From JANJUB01 sp964586225 (lineage in GTDB: Bacteria; Armatimonadota; Fimbriimonadia; Fimbriimonadales; Fimbriimonadaceae), in assembly GCA_964586225.1 (NCBI GenBank), contig CAZPHD010000004.1, positions 51,908 through 115,907 of the forward strand: DNA of 64,000 nucleotides, written 5' to 3'. The position numbers and the translations under genes are program-made. Under the pieces are notes generated by a model. It saw only the letters and a list, made by a program, of their open reading frames with translations, had not been told where the DNA came from and searched no databases. Each line of letters begins with the position of its first letter. Position 1 is the stretch's first letter. Of the stretch, positions 42,859 to 50,014 are shown in pieces.

Positions 42859-43307
42859 ATTTGTTGGCGGTGGATTTCGACGAGGGCGCTGAGGCCGAGG
42901 ATATAGCCGTGGGCTCCGAAGCCCACGATCTGGCCGATGGTGATCGGCGCGATGACCGAGTGGCGTCGAAACTCCTCTCGGGCGTGAACGTTGCTGAGAT
43001 GGACTTCCACGACGGGCATCCGCACGGAAACGAGCGCATCGCGCAGCGAGATCGAGGTGTGGGTGAGACCGCCGGGGTTCACGACGATGCCGTCGGCCCA
43101 TTGGCGATGCTCTTGAATCGTATCGATCAGCACGCCCTCATGGTTGCTTTGAAGAATGCGAACTTCGGCGCCGATGCGGGGGGCGTGCTCTTGGATGGCC
43201 TCGTTGATCTCGTCCAGAGACTTCTTGCCGTAAACATCGGGCTCGCGAAAGCCGGTCAGATTGAGATTCGGGCCGTGCAACACGAGCACCTTGATGGGAT
43301 CATTCAA
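42855..43307 (-). CDS. aroQ: 3-dehydroquinate dehydratase, type II
   Basis: 150 residues. Converts 3-dehydroquinate to 3-dehydroshikimate in the shikimate pathway. VLHGPNLNLTGFREPDVYG with the catalytic Tyr/Arg loop, QSNHEG, NPGGLTHTS and VEVHLSNVHAREEFRRHS are all present. The start is a TTG (43307) overlapping the Trm112 gene stop as TTGA; no ATG fits. Coupled at both ends. Confidence 0.95.
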   Translation of the reverse strand: MNDPIKVLVLHGPNLNLTGFREPDVYGKKSLDEINEAIQEHAPRIGAEVRILQSNHEGVLIDTIQEHRQWADGIVVNPGGLTHTSISLRDALVSVRMPVVEVHLSNVHAREEFRRHSVIAPITIGQIVGFGAHGYILGLSALVEIHRQQI

Positions 43308-43480
43308 GAGCCAGCCTCCAGCGCGCTTTCGGGAAGTAGATGCGGGATTCCGTCGACGATCGGATAGCGTCGATCACAAGCTGTGCAAGCTAAGAGATCG
43401 TCGCCTGCACGACGGAGCGCGGGCCGATCTTCGCAGACCGGGCAAGCGAGCAGTTCGATCAACTCATCGATGGTGCTCAT
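43304..43480 (-). CDS. Trm112/UPF0434-family zinc-binding protein
   Basis: 58 residues from ATG 43480: MSTIDELIELLACPVCEDRP at the N-terminus, then LLACTACDRRYPIVDGIPHL. Two CxxC pairs form a zinc ribbon, and YPIVDGIPHLLPE is the family's C-terminal signature. In other organisms Trm112 activates tRNA and protein methyltransferases; bacterial YcaR-type members are less understood. It heads the five-gene operon with aroQ. Confidence 0.85.
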   Translation of the reverse strand: MSTIDELIELLACPVCEDRPALRRAGDDLLACTACDRRYPIVDGIPHLLPESALEAGS

Positions 43481-43522
43481 GGATTCGAAAGCATACCGTC
43501 TCGCTCGGAGTATTCTTTGGGT

Positions 43523-43702
43523 ATGAAGCGTCCACTGATTTCCCTAGTTCTTCTTGCTTCGGTCGCATTGGCGATCACGGGTTGCGCGGCCGACGCGGCA
43601 GCGGGCATGTCGAAGTGCGAAACGTGTCAGAAGGAGTTCAAGACCGAGGAGTTGCATAACCACGGCGGCAAGCTCGTTTGCGCTTCATGCGATAGCCACT
43701 AG
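43523..43702 (+). CDS. small lipoprotein with zinc-ribbon cysteines
   Basis: 59 residues from ATG 43523 (MKRPLISLVLLASVALAITG then Cys). The lipobox is ITGC at residues 19-22, so the mature protein is about 38 residues. It contains CETCQKEF and CASCDSH, two CxxC pairs that could bind zinc or be redox active. A lipoprotein that is hardly more than a zinc ribbon is unusual. Followed directly by the tandem-repeat array. Confidence 0.65.
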   Translation: MKRPLISLVLLASVALAITGCAADAAAGMSKCETCQKEFKTEELHNHGGKLVCASCDSH

Positions 43703-43713
43703 GTCAGCTCCAG

Positions 43714-43902
43714 GATGAGAAACTTGCCGTCCCCAATGCGACTGGGGACGTCCCCAATGAGAAATTTGACGTCCCCAATGAGCGTGGGGACATCCCCACC
43801 GAGAATCTTGACGTCCCGAATGTGAAAAGGGACGTCCCGAATGAGATTCTTGACTTCCCGAATGCGAAAAGGGACGTCCCGAATGAGATTCGGGAAACAC
43901 AT
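43714..43902. repeat. 21-bp tandem array (9 units) with 42-bp higher order and palindromes
   Basis: Units of the type CNAATGAGNNNNTTGACGTCC alternate with units containing GGGGACGTCCCC. The palindrome GGGGACGTCCCC or its variants occurs at 43744, 43786, 43828 and 43870, exactly 42 bases apart. The alternate units carry TTGACGTCCC half-sites. All three - strand frames are open through the array because 21 is a multiple of three, so the ORFs there are not evidence for a gene. Confidence 0.85.
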
Positions 43903-43964
43903 TTAGGTTCAAGTGGCGGACACGAACGCTCGGACGCGGCAAACATTGCGATAAGATGGAAAGC

Positions 43965-44786
43965 ATGTCGATGACCGCTTTTCTAGCCGCCAGTGCGATG
44001 CTCGCCCCCGCTCAGTTCATCCCGTCCGTTCAGGCTTGGACGTTCAACTCGTTCACGACCGAGCAAGCGATCGACATGACCGCTCAAGCCGGCGCGAAAG
44101 CCATCGAGCTCTTCCCTGGACAAACGCTCAGTGCCGAAACCAAGGACGTCAAAGTCGGACCCGAAATGAGCGCCGAGCACATTGCCTTGCTGAAGGGATT
44201 CCTTGAGAAAGCAGGTGTGCGGGCGGTTGCGTTTGGCGTGACCGGGATTTCGAAGGATCCCGCCGAGGCCAAGAAGCTCTTCACTTGGGCGAAGGATCTG
44301 GGGATTCAGGTCATCAACACCGAGTCGGCCGATGCGATCGACACGATCGAGCAGATGGTCAAGGAGTTCGACGTGAAGGTTGGGTTCCACAACCACCCGA
44401 GCCAGCCGAACAACCCGAGCTATCGTGTGTGGGATCCGGCGTACATTTATGAGCTCGTGAAGGATCGCGACGTGCGGATCGGGGCGTGTGCGGACACGGG
44501 CCACTGGGTTCGCTCGGGCATCAAGCCGGTAGACGCGCTGAAGACGCTGAAGGGCAGGGTGGTTTCTAGCCACCTCAAGGATCTCAATGTGTTCGAGCGC
44601 GGCGGGCATGATGTGCCGTATGGGTTGGGCGTGTCGGACATCCGCGGCGTGCTGCAGGAGTATCAGCGCCTCGGCATGCCGGGGCCGGTCTCGGTGGAGT
44701 ACGAGCACAACTGGGGCAAGTCGCTGCCGGAAGTCGCTCAGTGCATCGGCTTCATGCGCGCGTTCATCGCGCTCACGAAGGATTGA
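43965..44786 (+). CDS. exported sugar phosphate isomerase/epimerase-like TIM barrel
   Basis: 273 residues from ATG 43965 (276 from ATG 43956). A short hydrophobic N-terminus (MTAFLAASAMLAPAQ) looks like a signal peptide. The rest is an AP-endonuclease-2/xylose-isomerase-like barrel: KAIELFPGQ, VGFHNHPSQPN, GACADTGHWVRSG, VVSSHLKDLN and PVSVEYEHN supply metal ligands (Glu, His, Asp, His, Glu). Sugar substrate unknown. Confidence 0.75.
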   Translation: MSMTAFLAASAMLAPAQFIPSVQAWTFNSFTTEQAIDMTAQAGAKAIELFPGQTLSAETKDVKVGPEMSAEHIALLKGFLEKAGVRAVAFGVTGISKDPAEAKKLFTWAKDLGIQVINTESADAIDTIEQMVKEFDVKVGFHNHPSQPNNPSYRVWDPAYIYELVKDRDVRIGACADTGHWVRSGIKPVDALKTLKGRVVSSHLKDLNVFERGGHDVPYGLGVSDIRGVLQEYQRLGMPGPVSVEYEHNWGKSLPEVAQCIGFMRAFIALTKD

Positions 44787-44790
44787 CGCG

Positions 44791-44842
44791 AGGGCGTTGC
44801 TCGGTCAACGCCAAATGGGAGGGCGTTGCTCTGTCAACGCCT
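44791..44842. repeat. two tandem GGCGTTG...CAACGCC hairpins
   Basis: GGCGTTG (44793-44799)/CAACGCC (44806-44812) and GGCGTTG (44822-44828)/CAACGCC (44835-44841), each around a 6-base loop and embedded in a 29-base direct repeat. They lie between the isomerase and the convergent tRNA, where a terminator would be expected. Confidence 0.65.
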
Positions 44843-44848
44843 CAAAAA

Positions 44849-44935
44849 TGGTGCCCAGGAAAGGACTCGAACCTTCACTCCCTTGCGAGAACTAGTACCT
44901 GAAACTAGCGCGTCTACCAATTTCGCCACCTGGGC
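44849..44935 (-). tRNA. tRNA-Leu (CAG)
   Basis: 87 bases with encoded CCA. Acceptor arm GCCCAGG/CCTGGGC, anticodon stem CTAGT/ACTAG with loop TTCAGGT (anticodon CAG), a class II variable arm (TCTCGCAAGGGAG) and T-loop GGTTCGAGTCC. Class II structure and anticodon both give leucine. Confidence 0.95.
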
Positions 44936-44948
44936 AGGCGGGCTCAAA

Positions 44949-45440
44949 TTATAGCACGACGGACCACGATCCGCGGGGCCACGCCGCTACGCTGGCGTAG
45001 TCGTGGCCGCAGTCGGACATCCACGAAACCAAGAAGACCAGAGGCTCGTCACCCACATTCGCCACGCGGTGGGCAAAGCGACCGTCGATCACGTGCAGCG
45101 CGCCGGGCGACATTGGAATCTGGACGTCGTTGCCTTCCCGGTCGCGCAAGAGCAGCGCGCCGGAACCTCGCAAGGTTAGGCATGTCTCCCCACGTTCGGG
45201 ATTCGTGTGGAAGTGCCCTCGCGTCATGGGGGCTTCTTGCCCGACCCGGCCGGGGTGGATGATCGTGGTCGCGAGGAGCAGATCGGGTGCCCCCGCCGGC
45301 TCGGGCATTGAGTAGGTCTCGTAGATCACCTGAGACGGATTGCCGGATTCCGCGAAGATGCCCGCGATATCGGCGAGAGTCCGCACCGTGTGGATGATGT
45401 CCTCGCCTTCGATGACGCCGGTGGCCCAGTCCAGCTTCAA
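44949..45440 (-). CDS. cupin-type glucose-6-phosphate isomerase
   Basis: 163 residues. TRGHFHTNPERGETCL gives the metal-binding His, His, Glu of the GPI cupin family, and VIDGRFAHRVANVG the third His. Interconverts glucose-6-phosphate and fructose-6-phosphate; this family is known best from archaea and a few bacteria and is unrelated to the classical PGI. ATG 45440 overlaps the serine hydrolase stop by four bases. Confidence 0.85.
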   Translation of the reverse strand: MKLDWATGVIEGEDIIHTVRTLADIAGIFAESGNPSQVIYETYSMPEPAGAPDLLLATTIIHPGRVGQEAPMTRGHFHTNPERGETCLTLRGSGALLLRDREGNDVQIPMSPGALHVIDGRFAHRVANVGDEPLVFLVSWMSDCGHDYASVAAWPRGSWSVVL

Positions 45441-46807
45441 GGCGTTTCTTCTCGCTGCCCAATGCCGTAGACGCGGCCTTCCTTCGTTACGACAAACGCC
45501 ACAACGACTTTGCGATCGCCCACGACCACGCGGTAGCGATGAATCGTGTCGGGCTCGCTTTCTTCGCTCTCGAGATACGCCATCTTGTCGACCGTGGCAA
45601 ATCGGGCGAGCGGCGACATCGTCATCCGACCTCGAGGCGTTCTAAGGCGAGCCGCATATTCGGCATCAAGCTGCTCATCGTTGATTTCGCCCGCCGCGAG
45701 CGCTTTGAGCGCGGCGAGGAGTTGGGTGGTGAGCGTCGAGTTGGGATCGGGCTTCTCCGTGAGCACACGCGGTCGAAGCTCGGGCACATACACCTCGGCG
45801 ATTTTCTGCGCGATCGAGTCGCCGGGCACGTCGAACATGTTCGTCATGACCACGATGGTCAGATTTGCGGACGGCACTCGGAAGAGCGAGGCGCCGAAGC
45901 CGCCCGTGTTGCCGCCGTGCGAGACCATCTTGACCTTGTTGGTTTCGCGGATGAACCAGCCCAGGCCGTAGGTGGTCTTGCGCCCGGTGGGAAGTCGCCC
46001 AGCGGTTTGCATAAGTTCAATGGTCTCAGGCTTGACGAGCTTGCCTTCGCGAAAACCGCGCTCAAAGGCGGCAAGATCTTCGGGGGTGTTCATGAGTGAG
46101 CCATCACCGTAGCCGGGGGCGATGTCCAGACCGTTGAACAGCACGTTGCCTTGGCGCAGATAGCCAGAGACGCGGTTGGGCACGATCGGCAAGGGCTCGG
46201 CGACAAAGCTGTCCTTCAAGCCCAGTTTGTCGATGATGCGCTCCTTGGTGAGTTCCATGATGGGCTTGCCGGCGACCTTCTCGGCGACCAGGCCCAGCAG
46301 CAGATAGTTGCTGTTGCTGTACGCCCAAGCCGCGCCAGTGGGGAAGTCGAGCGGCAACTTGATCATGCCCTCGATCCACTCGTCGCGCGTCCATTCTTCT
46401 GCGAGTCCAAGCCCCGGAACAAGCGCGTAGTCTTTGAGCCCAGTGGTGTGCTGGAGCATGTGGCGGAGCGTGATGTTGCTCCAGGTCGGTGGGGATTTCT
46501 CGAAGTGCTTCGAGAGGGGATCGTCGAGGCTGAGCTTGCCTTCCTCGACGAGTTGCATGATGACGACGGCGGTGAAGGTCTTGCCGATGGAGCCGGACTC
46601 GAAGACGCCGTTGAGGTTCATGGGCACGTCGTGCTCGACATTGGCCTTGCCGTAGACTGAGCGCTTGATGACCTGATCATCTTTCAGGATGAGGACGCTC
46701 GCGCCGGGAATCATGCGCGCCTTCATCTCGGCGGCGATGATGTCATCAACCGCGTCGGCGTAGCCGAAGGCGGGGAGCAAGGTTAGGGCAAGGAGCGCGC
46801 GTTTCAT
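45437..46807 (-). CDS. exported serine beta-lactamase-like hydrolase (class C/esterase)
   Basis: 456 residues with a signal peptide (MKRALLALTLLPAFGYADA). GSIGKTF is the SxxK catalytic motif, YSNSNY the second (YxN), and VSHGGNTGGFG the third (HxG). An extra 90-residue C-terminal domain follows. These enzymes hydrolyse peptides or esters; resistance to beta-lactams should not be assumed. Overlaps both neighbours by four bases. Confidence 0.85.
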   Translation of the reverse strand: MKRALLALTLLPAFGYADAVDDIIAAEMKARMIPGASVLILKDDQVIKRSVYGKANVEHDVPMNLNGVFESGSIGKTFTAVVIMQLVEEGKLSLDDPLSKHFEKSPPTWSNITLRHMLQHTTGLKDYALVPGLGLAEEWTRDEWIEGMIKLPLDFPTGAAWAYSNSNYLLLGLVAEKVAGKPIMELTKERIIDKLGLKDSFVAEPLPIVPNRVSGYLRQGNVLFNGLDIAPGYGDGSLMNTPEDLAAFERGFREGKLVKPETIELMQTAGRLPTGRKTTYGLGWFIRETNKVKMVSHGGNTGGFGASLFRVPSANLTIVVMTNMFDVPGDSIAQKIAEVYVPELRPRVLTEKPDPNSTLTTQLLAALKALAAGEINDEQLDAEYAARLRTPRGRMTMSPLARFATVDKMAYLESEESEPDTIHRYRVVVGDRKVVVAFVVTKEGRVYGIGQREETP

Positions 46808-47604
46808 CGGGCGTAGATACGGGGAGCGCGGCGGCGTGGGTTCCGGGGTTCGACCAACGTCCCGCCGCGGGTGGCCTCAGCCATGCGGGCAAGCGCCAGC
46901 GTCCCGAGCCTTTCAAGGTTCACGCAGTCCTCGCGATTGTAGGCAACCAGACGGTCGAGCGCGCCCGAACGCCCACGGAGATGATCCCGCCACAGCCACA
47001 CCGCGTCGCGACCGGTCAGACCCTTGGCTTCGGGAGAACGCTCAATGCCCATGACCTCCTCAATCTTCTTGAGCCCGCCGCGGAAGCCCAGATCGCGCAG
47101 AACCGGACACAGATCAACGTGAATCTGATCCATCGGGGCATACGGGAACCGCTTCTTGAGCACGGGGATGTCGAAGCCGGTGCCGAAGAACGTGACCACG
47201 ACGCCGTAGTGGCTGATCAGATCGGGGAACTGCTCGATGTCTTCGCCCTTGACCAAGCACCGGAAGTTCTTTCCGTCAAAGAGTCCGATCGTCGTGATCG
47301 AGTCGGTGCCGTTGCCGCCGTCGGTTTCGATGTCCAGATACACGGTGCGATCGGGAAAGGCACCGAGGGCGCGCCAGGCATGGCGTTGCCGGAGCTTGCG
47401 GGCAAAGTATTGGTGTTCGTCGAAGGCGAGGGCTCGTCGTGACCGTTCTAACTCACGGGTGACCATTTCCCGACTGGCAGGATCAGCGTCAAAGCGCCCC
47501 GGCTCCGCAAGCCAGCTATCCCAGTCTTCACACCCTTGAGCCCAAAGCGCGCGCTCGGTGTTGAGCCCAATGCCTGGCACGTGGACGAACGTGTTGGTTA
47601 ACAC
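46804..47604 (-). CDS. YprB-like RNase H-fold exonuclease
   Basis: 266 residues. YLDIETDGGNGTDSITTIGL supplies the first acidic pair of a DEDD exonuclease, FFGTGFDIPVL the next and YNREDCVNLERL the last Asp. This matches the RNase_H_2 (YprB) family. A basic C-terminus (RNPRRRAPRIYAR) could bind nucleic acid. First gene of the operon with the serine hydrolase and cupin isomerase, without obvious functional link. Confidence 0.8.
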   Translation of the reverse strand: MLTNTFVHVPGIGLNTERALWAQGCEDWDSWLAEPGRFDADPASREMVTRELERSRRALAFDEHQYFARKLRQRHAWRALGAFPDRTVYLDIETDGGNGTDSITTIGLFDGKNFRCLVKGEDIEQFPDLISHYGVVVTFFGTGFDIPVLKKRFPYAPMDQIHVDLCPVLRDLGFRGGLKKIEEVMGIERSPEAKGLTGRDAVWLWRDHLRGRSGALDRLVAYNREDCVNLERLGTLALARMAEATRGGTLVEPRNPRRRAPRIYAR

Positions 47605-47613
47605 ACGTCTACT

Positions 47614-47958
47614 TTACCGCTCGTTGGGTCGAAGGGGCAACCCCGGTTCAGGCTCGTAAGATGTGTTGCGCATGTGCGGCCGTTCCATGGCCGACATCGC
47701 GGCACCGACGGCTTCTCGTCCCAATGCCCACATGCCAAACAAGCTCACCGATGCGAGGGCGACGGTGCTGAACCGCATCGCCCACACCCGCGTCACGTTT
47801 GCCGCGCCCAATCGCGCTGAGGCCCGACGCATGCGCCGCACGTTGCGACGGCAGGCCGCGCAGGTCAGCCAATGCCAAGTCGCTCGGGGAACGCGCGGCC
47901 ACGACAACTCTCCGACGGCCAACAGAAACACGTCGGCTTCGCGTTCGGAAGGGCACAT
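47614..47958 (-). CDS. probable zinc-dependent anti-sigma factor
   Basis: 114 residues. HWLTCAAC near residue 30 fits the HxxxCxxC zinc motif of ZAS-type anti-sigma factors, followed by basic residues and one membrane span (FSTVALASVSLFGMWALG). Its ATG shares a base with the stop of the ECF sigma gene (TAATG), the usual sigma/anti-sigma coupling. It probably holds the sigma factor at the membrane. Confidence 0.75.
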   Translation of the reverse strand: MCPSEREADVFLLAVGELSWPRVPRATWHWLTCAACRRNVRRMRRASARLGAANVTRVWAMRFSTVALASVSLFGMWALGREAVGAAMSAMERPHMRNTSYEPEPGLPLRPNER

Positions 47959-48515
47959 TATTGGGTGTCCTCCAGATGCTGGGCGAGCACGCGGTGCGCG
48001 CGATAGAACTGATACTTGAGCGTGTTCAAATTGCGACCGGTCATACGGGCGATCTCGGGCATGCTCCGTCGCTCAAAGTAGTAAAGGTCGATGAGCTCGC
48101 GGTCGTTGGGGCAGAGCGCGTCGAGAGCGTGACTCAGGTCGGCGGCCAAGTTGAGTTGGTCAAACGAAACATCTGCTTCGGCAAGTTCGGCATCGCCGGT
48201 CGGCGGGCGGTTTTGCCGATGCCAGTCGTGACACTTGTTGAGGGCGATGCTCAGGAGCCAAGTGCGGAACCGAGCACGCTCGACATACTTTGCAACGTTG
48301 TTCCAGGCCGAAATCCAGGTGTCTTGCATCACATCGTCGATAGCAACAACGGGAACACGGCGGCAAACGAAGCGGCGAAGGGCATCCGAATGCAAGGCGA
48401 TGAGTGTGTCAAAGGCGCCACGATCGCCCGCTCTCGCCTCTTGCAGGAGCTTGCGCTCGGACGTGACGTCCGGGTTGCTCCAGCGGCCTGGCAAGGTTCT
48501 GGCAATGCTCTTCAT
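47958..48515 (-). CDS. ECF-family RNA polymerase sigma factor
   Basis: 185 residues from ATG 48515 (MKSIARTLPGRW). Region 2 is seen in AGDRGAFDTLIALH and DVMQDTWISAWNNV, region 4 in LCPNDRELIDLYYFERRSMPEIA followed by NLNTLKYQFYRAHRVL. Directs RNA polymerase to stress-type promoters; the signal is unknown. Coupled to a ZAS anti-sigma; possible self-promoter at 48534-48561. Confidence 0.9.
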   Translation of the reverse strand: MKSIARTLPGRWSNPDVTSERKLLQEARAGDRGAFDTLIALHSDALRRFVCRRVPVVAIDDVMQDTWISAWNNVAKYVERARFRTWLLSIALNKCHDWHRQNRPPTGDAELAEADVSFDQLNLAADLSHALDALCPNDRELIDLYYFERRSMPEIARMTGRNLNTLKYQFYRAHRVLAQHLEDTQ

Positions 48516-48533
48516 GCCCATCTCTACAACGTG

Positions 48534-48561
48534 GGAACCTCGCAAAGAGTTGGAGAGTTCC
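48534..48561 (-). promoter_or_regulatory. possible ECF-type autoregulatory promoter
   Basis: On the - strand GGAACT (48561-48556) and GGTTCC (48539-48534), 16 bases apart, just upstream of the sigma gene. GGAAC is the common ECF -35 core. The pair is nearly symmetric and could also serve the divergent propeller gene. Confidence 0.35.
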
Positions 48562-48597
48562 TACGAAAAGCGCCATTCGCGCCACAATAAGACGCTC

Positions 48598-49869
48598 ATG
48601 AGTAAGCCGGTCGCAAAAATCAACCGCCAACGAGGCCTGCGCTATCTGATCGCCATCGCGACGATCTTGGCGCTGGTGTTCGTCTACACCCGCTTCGTGT
48701 CACAAACGCGCACGGCGGACCCGGGCAACTTTGCCTCGGCGGGATACATCTCCGCCGCGATGCAAACCGAGGATGGCTATCGCGCCGTGCTCGTCGCGCC
48801 CGACGGCACGGTCAAGGAAGTTCCCGGCTACGAAGAAGGCGTGATGGACCAGCCGCCCGTCTGGAGTCCCGACGGGCAACGTGTGTATTTTGTGAGCGAT
48901 CGTGACAATGGCGAGTCGCACGTGTTCCGCTGGAACCCATCCAGCGACGCCGTGGAGCGGCGCACGATCGACAAGCGCACCAAGTCGTATGTCGACTTCA
49001 CCGTGCCGGGCGACCCCGCCAACAAGACCGCCCTCGTCATCTCGGGGGGGACCATCGTTGAGCTGGAGCCCTTGGCGGGGACATCGAAGCAACTCTTGCC
49101 GCCTCAAAAGCTGGATGCATCCCGGCAAGGCGAGGACGGCGCGGCCGGACAGTTTGAGCAACTCTACGCCTCGCTCGGCACCAGCTTCAAGATGGCGCGC
49201 TGGACCAAGGATAAGCAGCATATCATCGCCGTCATGCGCCGCGAAACCGGCGAAGCCCTCATCTGCCAGAACGTGTCGATGCTTCCCAACATCGATCTGA
49301 CCAATCCGGAAATGCGCCCGGTGCTGATCGCGACCGGCGAGCGTATCGAGTTCGACATCGATCCCAACTCGGGCAAGGTCGTTTACACGCTTCAGCAGTT
49401 TCAGTGGCCTGATCCGCGCCAGATTCCGCCGGAGTTCATCGAGAACGGCCGCGCTAAGATGCCGCTTCGCCATATGATCGGCATCTACACCCCCGGCGCT
49501 CCCGCCGCCGAAGCTCCGGTGGCCGTGGCGCAAGATGATAAGTTCTGCTTCGGGCATCCGCGGCTGTCACCCGATGGCGAGATGGTCATGGTTTCAGTGG
49601 GCCCGTATCGCGGGTCGGGCAACATGGACAATCGCAATCTTGTTGTGATGCCGTTCAAGACCGGTGGGGGCAGCGAGGGTGCAACCACACTCGTCAACAC
49701 GCCCGCGGTTGAAGCCGAATGGTCTCCGGACGGGAAGAAGATTGTGTTTGTTGGCGAGGGCCCGACGCGTCGCACGCTCTATCTGCTGGAAGTCGGCACC
49801 GGCGCCGAGCCGAAGGCGCTCACGAGCAAAGGCGTATTCCGCGGCCCACAGTTCAGCCCGAAGCCCTAA
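48598..49869 (+). CDS. membrane-anchored TolB-like beta-propeller protein
   Basis: 423 residues from ATG 48598. One N-terminal span (LIAIATILALVFVYTRFV), then TolB/PD40 repeats: PPVWSPDGQRVYFVSD, HPRLSPDGEMVMVSV, VEAEWSPDGKKIVFVGE, with WSPDG blades typical of WD40-like PD40. Faces the periplasm or outside. Divergent from the ECF sigma gene, so it may belong to its regulon. Function unknown. Confidence 0.75.
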   Translation: MSKPVAKINRQRGLRYLIAIATILALVFVYTRFVSQTRTADPGNFASAGYISAAMQTEDGYRAVLVAPDGTVKEVPGYEEGVMDQPPVWSPDGQRVYFVSDRDNGESHVFRWNPSSDAVERRTIDKRTKSYVDFTVPGDPANKTALVISGGTIVELEPLAGTSKQLLPPQKLDASRQGEDGAAGQFEQLYASLGTSFKMARWTKDKQHIIAVMRRETGEALICQNVSMLPNIDLTNPEMRPVLIATGERIEFDIDPNSGKVVYTLQQFQWPDPRQIPPEFIENGRAKMPLRHMIGIYTPGAPAAEAPVAVAQDDKFCFGHPRLSPDGEMVMVSVGPYRGSGNMDNRNLVVMPFKTGGGSEGATTLVNTPAVEAEWSPDGKKIVFVGEGPTRRTLYLLEVGTGAEPKALTSKGVFRGPQFSPKP

Positions 49870-50014
49870 GCGCGCGTGGGAAAAACCTTGGGGCACGTCG
49901 CGTCCGCCGTGCGCGCACGGCAGAACCTAGGGCGGACAAGGCTCATCACATGGGGTTTGTGACGCGCGCCAGGGGGATACGACGCGCGCTGAAGCTTTCA
50001 TAATCCGAGTTGGA

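Noticed and set aside
43714..43902. CRISPR array
   Set aside because: Units are contiguous 21-mers without unique spacers, and no cas genes are present.
43699..43946. Three overlapping - strand ORFs in the tandem array as a repeat protein gene
   Set aside because: A 21-bp unit without stops keeps all frames open automatically, so openness is not evidence for coding; kept only as an alternative in the finding.
49906..49921. Perfect palindrome GCCGTGCGCGCACGGC after the propeller gene
   Set aside because: The loop would be too small and no T-run follows; it is likely a chance GC-rich palindrome.
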